Notes: a model not told the origin generated them from the letters alone. 64,000 nt of DNA from an uncultured Pelagibacteraceae bacterium (GCA_902526405.1 CABZKL010000001.1:62001-126000), one strand, 5' to 3'. Positions 9,308 through 18,913 are shown, counted from the first letter of the stretch. Made by a program: numbers and translations.

Positions 9308-9334
9308 AAAATTGAGAGGGGGTTATTAATTTTT

Positions 9335-10609
9335 TTAAAATTGTTCTGACTCCGTTGAGCCAGCCATCGCGGTGGTTGAACTTTGTCCACTGCTTATAGT
9401 ATTTGAAACTGCATCAAAATAAGATGTTCCAACTTCGCGTTGATGCTTTACGCTGGTATAACCATCTTTTTCTCTAGCAAATTCTTGTTGCTGGATTTTA
9501 GAATAAGCAGTCATACCTTCTTTTTTATATTTTTCTGCAAGTTCGAAAATTGCAATATTTTGAGTATGAAAGCCAGCTAATGTTATAAACTGAAATTTGT
9601 ATCCCATTTTAGCAATTTCTTTTTGAAAAGACGCTATTTCATCATCATTTAAATGTTTTTTCCAATTAAAGGATGGAGAACAATTATAAGCTAAAAGTTT
9701 TCCAGGATATTTTTCATGAATAGCATCCGCGAATTTTTTAGCTTCCTCTAAATTTGGAGTAGCTGTTTCACACCATATTAAGTCAGCATACGGTGCATAT
9801 GCTAGACCTCGAGAAATTGCTTGTTCAATACCATCTTTTACATAAAAGAAACCTTCAGGAGATCTTTTGCCTGTAAGAAAAGGTTTATCATTTTCATCGA
9901 AATCATTTGTAATTAATTTGGCTGCATTAGCATCTGTTCTCGCTAAAATAATTAAAGGCACGTCTGCAATATCAGCAGCAAGTCTTGCTGCCTTTAAATT
10001 TTTAACCATAGTTCCTGTTGGCACTAAAACTTTACCACCCATATGGCCACATTTTTTTTCACTAGCTAATTGATCTTCAAAATGAACACCAGCAGCACCT
10101 GCTTTAATAAATTTTTTAGTTAGTTCAAAAACATTCAATGGTCCACCAAAACCTGCCTCTCCGTCTGCTATAATTGGCAGCATATAATCTGTTCTATTTT
10201 TTGCCTCCATGTCTCCATCTTGCATTTCCATATGTTGAATTTGATCTGCTCTTACAAGGGAGTTGTTCATTGACTCAACTAATTTGGGAGCACTATCATA
10301 AGGATAGAGTGATTGATCAGGATACATTTCACCAGCTGTATTAGCATCCGCTGCTACTTGCCACCCACTTAAATAAATTGCTTTCAAACCCGCTTTAGCA
10401 TGCTGTACTGCTTGATTACCTGAGAGAGAGCCTAGAGTATTAACATATGGTTCTGAATTTAATAATTTCCAAAGCTTTTGTGATTGGTTCTTGCATAAAG
10501 AATATTCTATTTTAATTGAGCCTCTTAATCTTTCTACTTCCTTTTCTGTATAATCACGTTTAATTCCAGAGTATCTTTTTAGTTCGTAGGAGATTTTTTC
10601 TGCACTCAT
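9335..10609 (-). CDS. aceA: Isocitrate lyase
   Basis: 424 aa, the usual size for bacterial isocitrate lyase. The catalytic loop KKCGHMGGK (residues 185-193, nucleophile/acid Cys187) is intact, as are the substrate and Mg segments [25 protein letters not shown] and ARTDA. It cleaves isocitrate to glyoxylate and succinate, the first step of the glyoxylate bypass, used for growth on acetate and as a source of glyoxylate and glycine. A 53-aa gene precedes it on the same strand, and a RamB-like regulator is transcribed the other way, which suggests local control by short-chain acyl-CoA or acetate supply. Confidence 0.97.
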   Translation of the reverse strand: MSAEKISYELKRYSGIKRDYTEKEVERLRGSIKIEYSLCKNQSQKLWKLLNSEPYVNTLGSLSGNQAVQHAKAGLKAIYLSGWQVAADANTAGEMYPDQSLYPYDSAPKLVESMNNSLVRADQIQHMEMQDGDMEAKNRTDYMLPIIADGEAGFGGPLNVFELTKKFIKAGAAGVHFEDQLASEKKCGHMGGKVLVPTGTMVKNLKAARLAADIADVPLIILARTDANAAKLITNDFDENDKPFLTGKRSPEGFFYVKDGIEQAISRGLAYAPYADLIWCETATPNLEEAKKFADAIHEKYPGKLLAYNCSPSFNWKKHLNDDEIASFQKEIAKMGYKFQFITLAGFHTQNIAIFELAEKYKKEGMTAYSKIQQQEFAREKDGYTSVKHQREVGTSYFDAVSNTISSGQSSTTAMAGSTESEQF

Positions 10610-10658
10610 TTTTTTCCTTTGGTTTTATTTTAACTAAAAATGAATCAACTTGATTGAA

Positions 10659-10820
10659 TTAATCTTTATCGTTTGATGTTTCGATAAGATCATTCATTCC
10701 ACTTGAACCCCAATCACAGTAATCATCTCTCATATAGATCCCTCTATTATTATGATGATCTAAATCTTCTTTTCTTATGATTTGAGCCTCATTTTCAGTG
10801 TTTTTGATTTTTTTGTTCAT
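10659..10820 (-). CDS. Small 53-aa protein upstream of aceA
   Basis: ATG at 10820 to TAA at 10659. The product is acidic and polar, rich in Asp, Asn and Glu, with a central DHHNNRGIYMRDDYCDWG segment and no membrane helix. No family recognised. It sits 49 nt ahead of aceA in the same direction and just inside the operator-like cluster of the divergent regulator, so it probably shares the aceA transcript. The orderly frame without rare features and the His/Asp/Cys/Trp-rich centre suggest a real protein, but conservation has not been tested. Confidence 0.55.
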   Translation of the reverse strand: MNKKIKNTENEAQIIRKEDLDHHNNRGIYMRDDYCDWGSSGMNDLIETSNDKD

Positions 10821-10842
10821 GTAAATCTTATAATTTACTAAA

Positions 10843-10923
10843 TTTACAAATTCTACAAAAAATTACAAAATGCTTGTAAATGCTATAAAATAATTGTAAA
10901 AATAAATTTACAAAATTTACAAT
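10843..10923. promoter_or_regulatory. Cluster of seven TTTACAAA-like elements, probable operator region
   Basis: Seven copies of a TACAA/TTGTA core lie in 81 bp before the regulator start: TTTACAAA at 10843, CTACAAAA near 10853, ATTACAAA at 10862, CTTGTAAA at 10873, ATTGTAAA at 10893, TTTACAAA at 10907 and TTTACAAT at 10916. Two are inverted relative to the rest. The core resembles the TTTGCAAA-type sites of the RamB family, to which the adjacent regulator belongs. The region separates the regulator from the aceA side, so autoregulation plus aceA control is inferred. Confidence 0.6.
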
Positions 10924-10930
10924 AAGTAAA

Positions 10931-12367
10931 ATGAGTCAAATAGATTTAAAAATAGGCCCAAAAATCAAGGCGTTTCGAAGACAATTAGGCCTTCAAGCAA
11001 ATAAGTTAGCTGAGGATTTAAGTATTTCTCCTAGTTATTTAAATTTAATAGAAAGTGGCAAGAGAAAAATTGATGGAGATTTGCTACTAAACGTCTGTGA
11101 GAAATTAAATATTCAATTATCAGATCTTACATCAAAAACGGATATTAATCTTCAAAACACAATTTCTGAAATTCTAGATGATAATTTGTTTGAGGATTTG
11201 GATATCTTGGGGCCAGAGGTAAAAGATTTAGTTAGCACAAACCCTAAAATTGGAAAAGCAATAGTTAGATTAGGAGATATTTTAAAAAAAAAGGATCATG
11301 AATTAATTGATAAAATTGAAAGAATTTCTGGCAAAATAGTAGACAACAGAAAAAATTCTTTTCCAGGCGAGGTAATCTCTGACTTCTTGCAAGAAAATAA
11401 AAATTATTTTCCAAAATTAGAGGAATTTGCAAATAAGGTTTTTGAAAAAATTCAGAAAAATAACAGAACAAGATATATTTCATTATGCGAATATTTGAAT
11501 ACTGAATATTCTATAATTGTAAAAGATGTTATTCCTGACGAAAAAAAACCCTTTTCAAAAATATATAAGAAAAATAAAAAAGAACTTTTATTAAGTGATT
11601 ACAGTTCATTAGAAACTAAAAAATTACATGCTGCAGCTCAAATAGCTCAAGAGGGAGCAAACAAGGAAATAGATAATTATTTATCAGGATTTAGTTTTCC
11701 AACAGAGGAGTCTAAAAAGCTAACAAAAATAGCTTTACTAAATTATTGTGCAGCTGCAATTTTAATGCCATACGAATTATTTCATGCGGAGTGCAAAAAA
11801 CTCAAATATGATTTAGAATTATTACAAAATACATTTGCCACTTCTTTTGAACAAGTTGCTCATAGGGTGACATGCCTACAAGATCCCAAACTCCCAGGAA
11901 TTCCATTCCATTTTTTGAGAGTAGATATGGCTGGTAATATTTCTAAAAGATTTTCTTTATCAGGGATTGATATCCCTAGATATGGTGGAGCATGCCCTAG
12001 GTGGAATGTTTATTCGGCATTTACAAGACCTGGAGTGATACAAGCGGCAGTAAGTAAAATGAATAATGGAGAAAAATACGTCTGCATTGCTAGAACTGTT
12101 GAAAAAGGTATTGGAAGATTTGGACAAGCAAAGAGTGTTTTGTCAATTGGTCTAGGCTGTGAAGCAAAATATGCAAAAGATTTTATTTATACAGAAAACA
12201 TAAATGTAAACGATAAATCTTCAGAAATACCGATTGGTGTATCTTGCAGGACATGTGACAGATTGGATTGTTCACAAAGAGCCTTTCCACCCTTACATAA
12301 AAAATTTGATGTAGATTTAAACTCCAGAGGAGTTTCTGTTTATGTTAGTGATAATAATTTTAAATAA
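10931..12367 (+). CDS. XRE-family short-chain fatty acid regulator (RamB-like, DUF2083)
   Basis: 478 aa. An N-terminal XRE helix-turn-helix (about residues 8-62, with SPSYLNLIESGKR) is followed by an IrrE/ImmA-like middle region without a HEXXH zinc motif. A C-terminal DUF2083 domain has a Cys-rich end (GVSCRTCDRLDCSQRAFPPL). This architecture is that of RamB/ScfR regulators, which sense acyl-CoA or acetate state and control glyoxylate-bypass genes including aceA in Corynebacterium. Here aceA lies divergently, with repeated TTTACAAA-like elements between, which supports the same job. The next small gene starts inside its stop codon. Confidence 0.85.
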   Translation: MSQIDLKIGPKIKAFRRQLGLQANKLAEDLSISPSYLNLIESGKRKIDGDLLLNVCEKLNIQLSDLTSKTDINLQNTISEILDDNLFEDLDILGPEVKDLVSTNPKIGKAIVRLGDILKKKDHELIDKIERISGKIVDNRKNSFPGEVISDFLQENKNYFPKLEEFANKVFEKIQKNNRTRYISLCEYLNTEYSIIVKDVIPDEKKPFSKIYKKNKKELLLSDYSSLETKKLHAAAQIAQEGANKEIDNYLSGFSFPTEESKKLTKIALLNYCAAAILMPYELFHAECKKLKYDLELLQNTFATSFEQVAHRVTCLQDPKLPGIPFHFLRVDMAGNISKRFSLSGIDIPRYGGACPRWNVYSAFTRPGVIQAAVSKMNNGEKYVCIARTVEKGIGRFGQAKSVLSIGLGCEAKYAKDFIYTENINVNDKSSEIPIGVSCRTCDRLDCSQRAFPPLHKKFDVDLNSRGVSVYVSDNNFK

Positions 12368-12531
12368 TGATAAAATTTATAATCCCAGCTGTTGTAGTTT
12401 TCTTGATAGTTTTGTTTTGGGAAAAAATTACTGAATTTGCTGAAAAAAAATTAAATATTAAACTTAATTATATTCTTGTTAGCTCCATAATAGTAATTAT
12501 AGCAATTATCCTTTTATTGCTAAATTATTAG
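12367..12531 (+). CDS. Small 54-aa membrane protein
   Basis: The ATG at 12367 overlaps the regulator stop (TAATG), so it is translationally coupled. The 54-aa product has two hydrophobic helices (about 3-18 and 36-53) joined by a charged amphipathic WEKITEFAEKKLNIK linker, so both ends are probably on the same side of the membrane. No family recognised. It sits in the string regulator, this gene, GNAT, TauE-type exporter. Reality is supported by the tight coupling and the clean two-helix design. Confidence 0.6.
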   Translation: MIKFIIPAVVVFLIVLFWEKITEFAEKKLNIKLNYILVSSIIVIIAIILLLLNY

Positions 12532-12536
12532 GAATA

Positions 12537-12806
12537 ATGCCAAGAATCGATCTTTCAAAATATCAAATCGAGGTGTCGGATGGTGTATTTACTTTTAAAA
12601 ATATGAATACAACATTAGGCTTTGTAAGATTTAATATAAACGGTGAAGTAGAGTATATTTTTGTTAATCCAATATTTAGAAAACAAGGTTTAGCAACTAA
12701 ATTGTTAAAACTTGTAAAAGAAAAAACTGGAAAAGAAATTACACTTAAAGAACCTATTAGTCCTCTAGGATCAAAATTACTAAATTCATTAAAGCGATGG
12801 AAATAA
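12537..12806 (+). CDS. Small GNAT-family N-acetyltransferase
   Basis: 89 aa. The central VEYIFVNPIFRKQGLATKLLKLV gives the acetyl-CoA-binding V-x-x-x-x-R-x-x-G-x-A motif of GNAT enzymes (RKQGLA about residues 46-51). Upstream beta strands and a short C-terminal helix make a minimal domain like the YjdJ type. It is about half the size of common GNATs, so it may be a degenerate or dedicated small acetyltransferase. It starts 5 nt after the small membrane protein and overlaps the next gene by 10 nt. Substrate unknown. Confidence 0.7.
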   Translation: MPRIDLSKYQIEVSDGVFTFKNMNTTLGFVRFNINGEVEYIFVNPIFRKQGLATKLLKLVKEKTGKEITLKEPISPLGSKLLNSLKRWK

Positions 12807-13543
12807 ATCTTTTATTTTTTTTTACAGCAGTGCCTGCGATAATTTTGTTTGGTATAGCTAAATCTGGTTTAGGTGGATCAATGGCACTTATTTCAATTCC
12901 TTTAATGACTATTTCAATGCCTTTAACTGCAGCTCTTGGAATTATACTTCCTATATTGATATTTTCAGATTTTATTGCGACATATAAGTACAGAAAAGAA
13001 TTTGATTTAGAAACTTTAAAATTATTAATTCCTTTTGCGGCAGTTGGAATATTTATAGGATCATTAAGTTTTTCATATTTCTCAGAAGAATTACTAAAAT
13101 TCATAATTGGATTAATGGGTTTTCTTTTTGCTGGTCATTACTTTTTTATTAAAAAAAATAAAGAAGCAAAGTCAGAAAAAAATTTTTTTAAAGGCGGTAT
13201 ATGTTCAATTATAGCAGGCTTTACCAGTTTTAGTGTTCATGCTGGGGGCACACCAACTAGTCTTTATTTACTTCCATTGAGAATGAAAAAAGAAATTTAT
13301 GTTGGAACTAGAATTATTTTTTTTACTTTTGTAAATTTAATTAAACTTCCTCTTTATATAAACTTATCGATGATGAATTTGGAAACTTTTAAACAATCAA
13401 TAATTTTGTTCCCTGTTGCATTAGTTGGAATTTTAATAGGTTATAAACTTCTAAAGATAATTGAAGAAAAATTATTTTATAATATATTATACGCTCTAAT
13501 TTTTGTGACTAGTTCAAAGTTAATTTTTGATTTTTTTGTATAA
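12797..13543 (+). CDS. TauE/SafE family permease (short form)
   Basis: 248 aa with about 7-8 membrane segments and the family's Gly/Pro-rich half repeats (FGIAKSGLGGSMALISIPLMT, then an HAGGTPTSLYLLP segment). TauE/SafE proteins are proposed exporters of sulfite or organosulfur anions. It overlaps the GNAT gene by 10 nt and is convergent with the ybbP-like gene. A second, longer member sits in the sulfonate region at 38.8 kb; the two are not close copies. Confidence 0.8.
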   Translation: MEINLLFFFTAVPAIILFGIAKSGLGGSMALISIPLMTISMPLTAALGIILPILIFSDFIATYKYRKEFDLETLKLLIPFAAVGIFIGSLSFSYFSEELLKFIIGLMGFLFAGHYFFIKKNKEAKSEKNFFKGGICSIIAGFTSFSVHAGGTPTSLYLLPLRMKKEIYVGTRIIFFTFVNLIKLPLYINLSMMNLETFKQSIILFPVALVGILIGYKLLKIIEEKLFYNILYALIFVTSSKLIFDFFV

Positions 13544-13561
13544 GTATTTAGTTTAAATAAA

Positions 13562-16096
13562 TTATTGATTTCTTATTAGTGGATAGATTTTAGGATTTAG
13601 ATATCTTAAATTGGTAATTAAAATAAACATTAAAGTAACGAACCCAATTGAAAAACCCAAATAAATTAAAACTTTAAAGTCAAATTGCCAAACTAGTTCA
13701 AATATATTTTCCATAATAAATTTAGACCCTATAACTGCAAAAAATGTTGCAATCAAAATCACAGACATAAAAATAATTATGAATTCAAGTAAGGAGGAGA
13801 AAATAATTTGTTTTTTTGAAAAACCCAAGATTTTAAAAACTAGATTTTGATACTCTTTAATTTTTCCCTGAACCATAATTGCACTTGATATTACAATTAA
13901 ACCAATAATAATTGTTACAGCGGAAATTAAAGTTACAGCAATGAATACTTTGTTTAAAACTGCAGTTACTTTTAGGAGATAATCTGCAATTTTAATCATG
14001 GATAAACTTGGCATTATCTCCAACATTTCTGTTTCATCAAATTTATCAGAATTAAATTTTGCGGTTGCTAAGTATTCATGTGGAATTTCCTTTGCAAATT
14101 GGGGGTTAAAGAGCATTGCAAAATTAATACTTAGATCACGGTAATCTACTTCTCTAAAATTAATTACTTCTCCATCAATCTCTCTTCCATAAATGTTCAA
14201 AGTAAAAATATCACCTAATTGAATATTAAAATCTTTTGCAACTTTAGCATCCAGCGATATTTGTAACTGATTTGGTTTGGATAAATCCCACCATTCGCCC
14301 TCTAAGATTACATTATCTTTTGGAATATCCTCTATCCATGATGATCTTCGTTCACTTCCAATTACCCAATAACTATCATTATCAGGTTTAATGAATGTAT
14401 TAGGATCAACTCCATTAATTTTTGTAATACCAGATGATACCATTGGAACTATTTCGATGTTTGCATCTTTATCCATATTTAAAATACCTTGCTCAAATTT
14501 TTCACGCTCTCCTTTTTGAATGCCAACAAAAAAATAATCAGGCGCAATATCAGGGATAGATTTAGCAATTTCTCTTTGAAAGTTAGTACCAACTAAAGCG
14601 AGGGTTAACAATAATGTAACGCCTAACCCCAGTGACATTACAGTGATTGGAGTAATACTTTTTGTTTGAGTAATATTTTTAATTGAGACTTTTAGAGAGA
14701 CAATTGAACTTGATTTTAATTTTTTTAGAAAAAAAATAATTAATTTTGAAAGTAAGAAAAAAACTATTAAACACACAAAAAAAGCTACAAAATATCCCAA
14801 ACTATAGGCAGGTTGTTCAGATCCAATTGTAAATAATAAAATTAAAGTAGATAACAAAATAAAACTTACAACGACTGATTTTTTTGAATAATAAAATTGT
14901 AGATTTTGAAATACATTTCTAAACAAATTAGATGCTTTTACTTGATCAATAGAACTTATTGTTGGTATAGAAAAAATTACAAGAACTAGTAATCCAACTA
15001 AAAATATTTTTAAAAAATTCAAAAATGAAAAAACTGGATAAACATTTAATCCTAAACCATCAGACAAGTATTTATCTGCTATTGGAACAATTAAGAAACT
15101 AGACCCATAGGAAATTACAGTAATAACAAAGAGTAAAATAAATAATTGTAGATAATAAAGTGTTTTGATATTTCCAGAATAAAATCCTACAGCTTTTCTA
15201 ACAGCAATTGACATGTTATTTTGGTTGATAAAAGACAACAAGGTATTTGCAATTCCAATTCCAGCAATCAACATTGCACTTATAGATACAAGAGATAAAA
15301 ATTGAGAAAAATTGTTAATAATTCTTTTAATACCACTTGCTGAATTTTCAGGGTATCTAAGTTTTACTTTTTGATCGTTTTTGAAAATATTTTCAATTTT
15401 TCTTTCAATTTGTTCTGGATCATCATCATTATTAAATTTTACTTTATATTCATAATTTAAAAAACTTCCTATTCCATTTAGTTTTAATATTTCTAAAGTT
15501 TGTTTGCCAGCAAGGGCCCAATCACCAAATGCAACAAATCCGCTTACATCTGGTACTGATTTAATAATTCCAATGACGGTGAAGTTTTGATCTTGAACTT
15601 TAACTTGCTCATTAATCTTTATGTTCAGTGTTTTTGATAAACTTTCGTTAATTAAAATTGTATTTGGTTCTTTTTGCATTCTTTCATAAGCTTCGATCGG
15701 CTCATAATCAACTTCACCATAAAGTGGATATTTTTCATCCACAGTTTTTATTCTTGTAAATAAAGATTTATTTTTCTCTCTTCCAGTTGTTGAGAGCATC
15801 GTACTAAATTCAATCATTTGAGAAACTGTTGCAAACTCTTTAACTTGATTTACCAAATCCAAGTTTCCTTGATTACGATTGTAATCAATCTCCAAATCTC
15901 CACCCAACAGTGCTTTAGCATTATCATTTAGCTCTTTTTTTAAGCTATCCTCGATTGTGAAAATAGCACTTAGAATAAAAAGACTAATAAAAAGAGTTAT
16001 AATAATGCTTGAAATTTTGTGATAATTTCTGCTCAAATCTTTTAAAGCATATTTAAGTATTAAATTAAATTTTGAAGAGTTATTTGATTTTTCCAT
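13562..16096 (-). CDS. ABC transporter permease, YbbP-like (FtsX domains)
   Basis: About 844 aa from the ATG at 16096, which gives a 17-nt overlap with the ATPase gene; an earlier ATG at 16144 is possible but would sit deep in that gene. It has one N-terminal helix, a large extracytoplasmic domain, then FtsX-type helices duplicated in the middle and at the C-terminus (around 280-410 and 720-840). This is the YbbP/LolC-related layout. The partner ATPase and the divergent tesA recreate the E. coli tesA-ybbA-ybbP neighbourhood. A role in envelope lipid or toxin handling is inferred from family only. Confidence 0.85.
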   Translation of the reverse strand: MEKSNNSSKFNLILKYALKDLSRNYHKISSIIITLFISLFILSAIFTIEDSLKKELNDNAKALLGGDLEIDYNRNQGNLDLVNQVKEFATVSQMIEFSTMLSTTGREKNKSLFTRIKTVDEKYPLYGEVDYEPIEAYERMQKEPNTILINESLSKTLNIKINEQVKVQDQNFTVIGIIKSVPDVSGFVAFGDWALAGKQTLEILKLNGIGSFLNYEYKVKFNNDDDPEQIERKIENIFKNDQKVKLRYPENSASGIKRIINNFSQFLSLVSISAMLIAGIGIANTLLSFINQNNMSIAVRKAVGFYSGNIKTLYYLQLFILLFVITVISYGSSFLIVPIADKYLSDGLGLNVYPVFSFLNFLKIFLVGLLVLVIFSIPTISSIDQVKASNLFRNVFQNLQFYYSKKSVVVSFILLSTLILLFTIGSEQPAYSLGYFVAFFVCLIVFFLLSKLIIFFLKKLKSSSIVSLKVSIKNITQTKSITPITVMSLGLGVTLLLTLALVGTNFQREIAKSIPDIAPDYFFVGIQKGEREKFEQGILNMDKDANIEIVPMVSSGITKINGVDPNTFIKPDNDSYWVIGSERRSSWIEDIPKDNVILEGEWWDLSKPNQLQISLDAKVAKDFNIQLGDIFTLNIYGREIDGEVINFREVDYRDLSINFAMLFNPQFAKEIPHEYLATAKFNSDKFDETEMLEIMPSLSMIKIADYLLKVTAVLNKVFIAVTLISAVTIIIGLIVISSAIMVQGKIKEYQNLVFKILGFSKKQIIFSSLLEFIIIFMSVILIATFFAVIGSKFIMENIFELVWQFDFKVLIYLGFSIGFVTLMFILITNLRYLNPKIYPLIRNQ

Positions 16097-16745
16097 CTTT
16101 GATTTTAATTTTTCTTTTTGCTTTATCTGCAAGTTTGGGATCATGAGTTACCATAATTAAAGAAGAACCTTCCTCTTTTACATATTTAAACAATATATTT
16201 GAAATCAATGTAGAGTTTTCAGTATCTAAATTACCAGTTGGTTCATCAGCTAAAATCAATTCAGGCTTCATAGCGATCGCTCTTGCTATGGCTACTCTTT
16301 GCTGTTCCCCACCAGATAATTGACTTGGAAGATTATTAAAACGATGTTTTAAACCAAAACGATCTAACAGAATCTTTCCCTCTTTCTCAGGATTTTTAAA
16401 ATTATTTAGTTCAAGTGTTAAAGCAACATTTTCAACTGCAGTATAATTTGGAATTAAATAAAAAGATTGAAATACAATTCCAATATTTTTCTTTCTAATT
16501 TCTGATACTTCATCCTCATTAAGGCTTGTAATTTCTTGATTTTGAAAAATAATCTTTCCAGAGGTTGGCTTCTCTAATCCACCAACAAGCATTATTAAAC
16601 TGGTTTTTCCTGAGCCGCTCTCTCCTACAATAGAAACTGTTTCTTTTTTCTTAATATTTAAATCTACATTCTTTAAAACACTGATATTATCTTTACCAGT
16701 TTGGTATTTGAGATTTATTTTTTTTAATTTAAGAAGTGAAGACAT
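16080..16745 (-). CDS. ybbA: ABC transporter ATP-binding protein, YbbA-like
   Basis: 221 aa LolD/MacB-class ATPase: Walker A GESGSGKT at 41-48, signature LSGGEQQR at 143-150, Walker B LILADE ending Glu168, then the THDP H-loop. I chose the ATG at 16745 because the domain begins at once ([11 protein letters not shown]); the frame is open further upstream, but that would lie inside tesA. It pairs with the large FtsX-type permease downstream. Its start codon shares two bases with the start codon of the divergent tesA. Confidence 0.9.
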   Translation of the reverse strand: MSSLLKLKKINLKYQTGKDNISVLKNVDLNIKKKETVSIVGESGSGKTSLIMLVGGLEKPTSGKIIFQNQEITSLNEDEVSEIRKKNIGIVFQSFYLIPNYTAVENVALTLELNNFKNPEKEGKILLDRFGLKHRFNNLPSQLSGGEQQRVAIARAIAMKPELILADEPTGNLDTENSTLISNILFKYVKEEGSSLIMVTHDPKLADKAKRKIKIKDGKIK

Positions 16746-17367
16746 GAATAAAAGTTTATTTACAAAAATTCTGATAATCTTTCTAGTGCACATAAAAGCA
16801 AGTGCAATAGAAAAGGTAATATTATTTGGAGACAGTCTGATGGCAGGTTATGGTTTACCTAAAGAATATCATTTATCCTTAGTTTTAGAGAATAATTTAA
16901 AACAAGATGGATTTAACATTCAAGTTATAAATGGAAGTGTTTCAGGCAGTACATCTTCGGGAGGATTAAATAGGGCAGAGTGGAGTTTATCAGATCCAGG
17001 GATAGATCTTATCATTTTAGGAATGGGTGCAAATGATATGCTTAGAGGAATTCAACCAGATGAAACAAAAAAAAATTTAGAACAAATAATAGAAATTGCA
17101 AAAAAGAAAGAAATTGAAATAATTTTGGCTGGTATGATTGCTCCAACAACACATGGAATAAAATACAAAAAAGACTTTGATGCTATCTATCCAAAATTAT
17201 CCGAGAAGCATAATTTATTATTAATACCTTTTCTTTTGGAGGGTGTGGCACTTAATCCAGGTTTAAATCAACAAGATGGAATACATCCTAATAAGCAAGG
17301 AACAATTAAAATAAGTGAAAATATTAAAAAAAGTATTATTGCTAGTTTAAGTAAAAAAAAAAATTAA
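16744..17367 (+). CDS. tesA: TesA-like GDSL acyl-CoA thioesterase/lysophospholipase
   Basis: 207 aa SGNH hydrolase. A signal peptide (about 1-21, ending ASA) directs it to the periplasm. The blocks are GDSL at 29-32 with catalytic Ser31, the Gly block SVSGSTSSGG, the Asn block GMGAND and the C-terminal DGIHPN with the Asp/His pair. It hydrolyses acyl thioesters and lysophospholipids in the E. coli homologue. The start at 16744 overlaps the divergent ybbA start codon (CATG reads as a start on both strands). The tesA/ybbA/ybbP divergence is the same as in E. coli. Confidence 0.9.
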   Translation: MNKSLFTKILIIFLVHIKASAIEKVILFGDSLMAGYGLPKEYHLSLVLENNLKQDGFNIQVINGSVSGSTSSGGLNRAEWSLSDPGIDLIILGMGANDMLRGIQPDETKKNLEQIIEIAKKKEIEIILAGMIAPTTHGIKYKKDFDAIYPKLSEKHNLLLIPFLLEGVALNPGLNQQDGIHPNKQGTIKISENIKKSIIASLSKKKN

Positions 17368-17416
17368 ATTTATAATTTTATAAATTTATCATTTACTATC
17401 AATTTTATATTTATAT

Positions 17417-18415
17417 ATGGATAAAGTACCTTATCATCATTTACCAGACGGCACTTTTAGGAACCCTCTAGGGTCTCCTAAAGTTGATCGAAATTTTAGA
17501 TGGTCATTTAAAGTATTTAATAAAGAAAAAAAGAAACTCAATATGACTGTTCCAAAAGATCATGTTGTAAACAAAGAACAAGTATTAGCTGATATCAAAA
17601 AATATAAAGATGGTGACTACATTGGATGGATAGGTCATGCAACTTTTCTTATAAAATTAGGAAATACGACAATCATAACTGATCCTGTTTTTTCTAAAAA
17701 TGCAGGACCATTAATATTTGGACCTAAAAGATTTACTGAACCAGCTTTAAATTTAAAAGAAATACCTCCCGTAGATGTTTTTTTACTTACTCATAATCAT
17801 TATGATCATCAAGATATGATGACAATCAGAAGATTCCCTTTCAAAAATACCAAAGTAATGGCTCCTTTAAAGCTAGGTAAGTATTTTGAAAAAAATGGAT
17901 ATAGCGATGTTAATGAGATGGATTGGTATGAAGAAATCATCATTAACGAAAAAATGAAAATAACATTTCTTCCAGCAGTCCATTGGTCTAAAAGAAGTCT
18001 AACTGATACTAATAAATCTTTATGGGGAAATTTTTTAATTGAATACGATGGAAAAAAAATTTTGTTTGCTTGTGATACTGGAGTTGGAAATATTTATAAA
18101 GAGATTGGTGAAAAATACGGACCAATAGATATTAATATTATAAATATTGGAGCATATAATTTTTATCCGTTAACACCATATAAAGATAAATCTGCTTATC
18201 ATACTAATCCTGAGGAAGCTCTTGAGATTTCTAGAGATTTAAAAAGTAAAAAAGTAATTGGTATGCATTGGGGCACTTTTGTATTATCGTTGGAACCAAT
18301 TATGGAACCGAGAGACAGATTTAGAGATAATGCAGAAAAATATGGCTTTAAAAAAGAGGATGCAATTATTTTTAAAATTGGCCAAATAGAACTATTAAAT
18401 GAAATTTTAAAATAA
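17417..18415 (+). CDS. Metallo-beta-lactamase fold hydrolase, NAPE-PLD/UlaG-like
   Basis: 332 aa. The metal motif THNHYDH (H126, H128, D130, H131) is intact. Further ligands are the His of AVHWSKRS, the Asp of FACDTG and the His of GMHWGTF. The N-terminal IGHATFLIKLGNTTIITDPVF is typical of the NAPE-phospholipase D/RomA-like branch. It may hydrolyse a phospholipid-type ester, but the substrate is not known for bacterial members. It follows tesA by 49 nt on the same strand, which would fit a lipid theme. Confidence 0.85.
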   Translation: MDKVPYHHLPDGTFRNPLGSPKVDRNFRWSFKVFNKEKKKLNMTVPKDHVVNKEQVLADIKKYKDGDYIGWIGHATFLIKLGNTTIITDPVFSKNAGPLIFGPKRFTEPALNLKEIPPVDVFLLTHNHYDHQDMMTIRRFPFKNTKVMAPLKLGKYFEKNGYSDVNEMDWYEEIIINEKMKITFLPAVHWSKRSLTDTNKSLWGNFLIEYDGKKILFACDTGVGNIYKEIGEKYGPIDINIINIGAYNFYPLTPYKDKSAYHTNPEEALEISRDLKSKKVIGMHWGTFVLSLEPIMEPRDRFRDNAEKYGFKKEDAIIFKIGQIELLNEILK

Positions 18416-18420
18416 TATTT

Positions 18421-18873
18421 ATGAAATATTTTATTTTGATAATAATTTTTTTATTTACCAGCAATGTGCAAGCAAACAATATTAATATTTCAGTAAAAAC
18501 GGACTTAGATCTTAATTGTAAGTTTGAAAAAGTTATTATTAAAAACACGGAACATAACTTCGTTTCTTTTACAAATGATCAAGTGGAAAGAGAAAATCTT
18601 AAAAATTTAAAAATAATAGCAAAAAACCCTGATATTTTAGTAATAAAAAATTTATCAAAATTTATTAATAAGATTAATTTGGAAGTTAAAATATCAAATA
18701 AAGATATAATTTTGATACAGGCTTTTGATCAAGAGAGAAATTATTCTGAGTCTGCAGTCTACACTAGAAGCACTGGAGAATTGATCCATGAAATTACAAG
18801 AAAAATAAACTCTGATGAAAAAGAGAAAGATATTTCATTTTATAGTTGTATAAATGACAACCAAGACACTTAA
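18421..18873 (+). CDS. Hypothetical exported protein, 150 aa
   Basis: Begins 5 nt after the MBL gene. A signal peptide is visible (hydrophobic IIIFLFTSNVQA, cut near residue 18). The rest is charged, with one cysteine near residue 34 and one close to the C-terminus (FYSCIND) that could form a disulfide. The SAVYTRSTGEL segment resembles the beta-rich end of small periplasmic proteins in marine alphaproteobacteria, but I recognise no named family. Confidence 0.65.
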   Translation: MKYFILIIIFLFTSNVQANNINISVKTDLDLNCKFEKVIIKNTEHNFVSFTNDQVERENLKNLKIIAKNPDILVIKNLSKFINKINLEVKISNKDIILIQAFDQERNYSESAVYTRSTGELIHEITRKINSDEKEKDISFYSCINDNQDT

Positions 18874-18913
18874 GACCAAAGACTCCAAATCTTTTATTTG
18901 ATAATATAAATAT

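Noticed and set aside
16746-16793. Longer ybbA start at 16793
   Set aside because: It would place 16 extra residues within tesA with no matching ATPase sequence; the domain starts at 16745.
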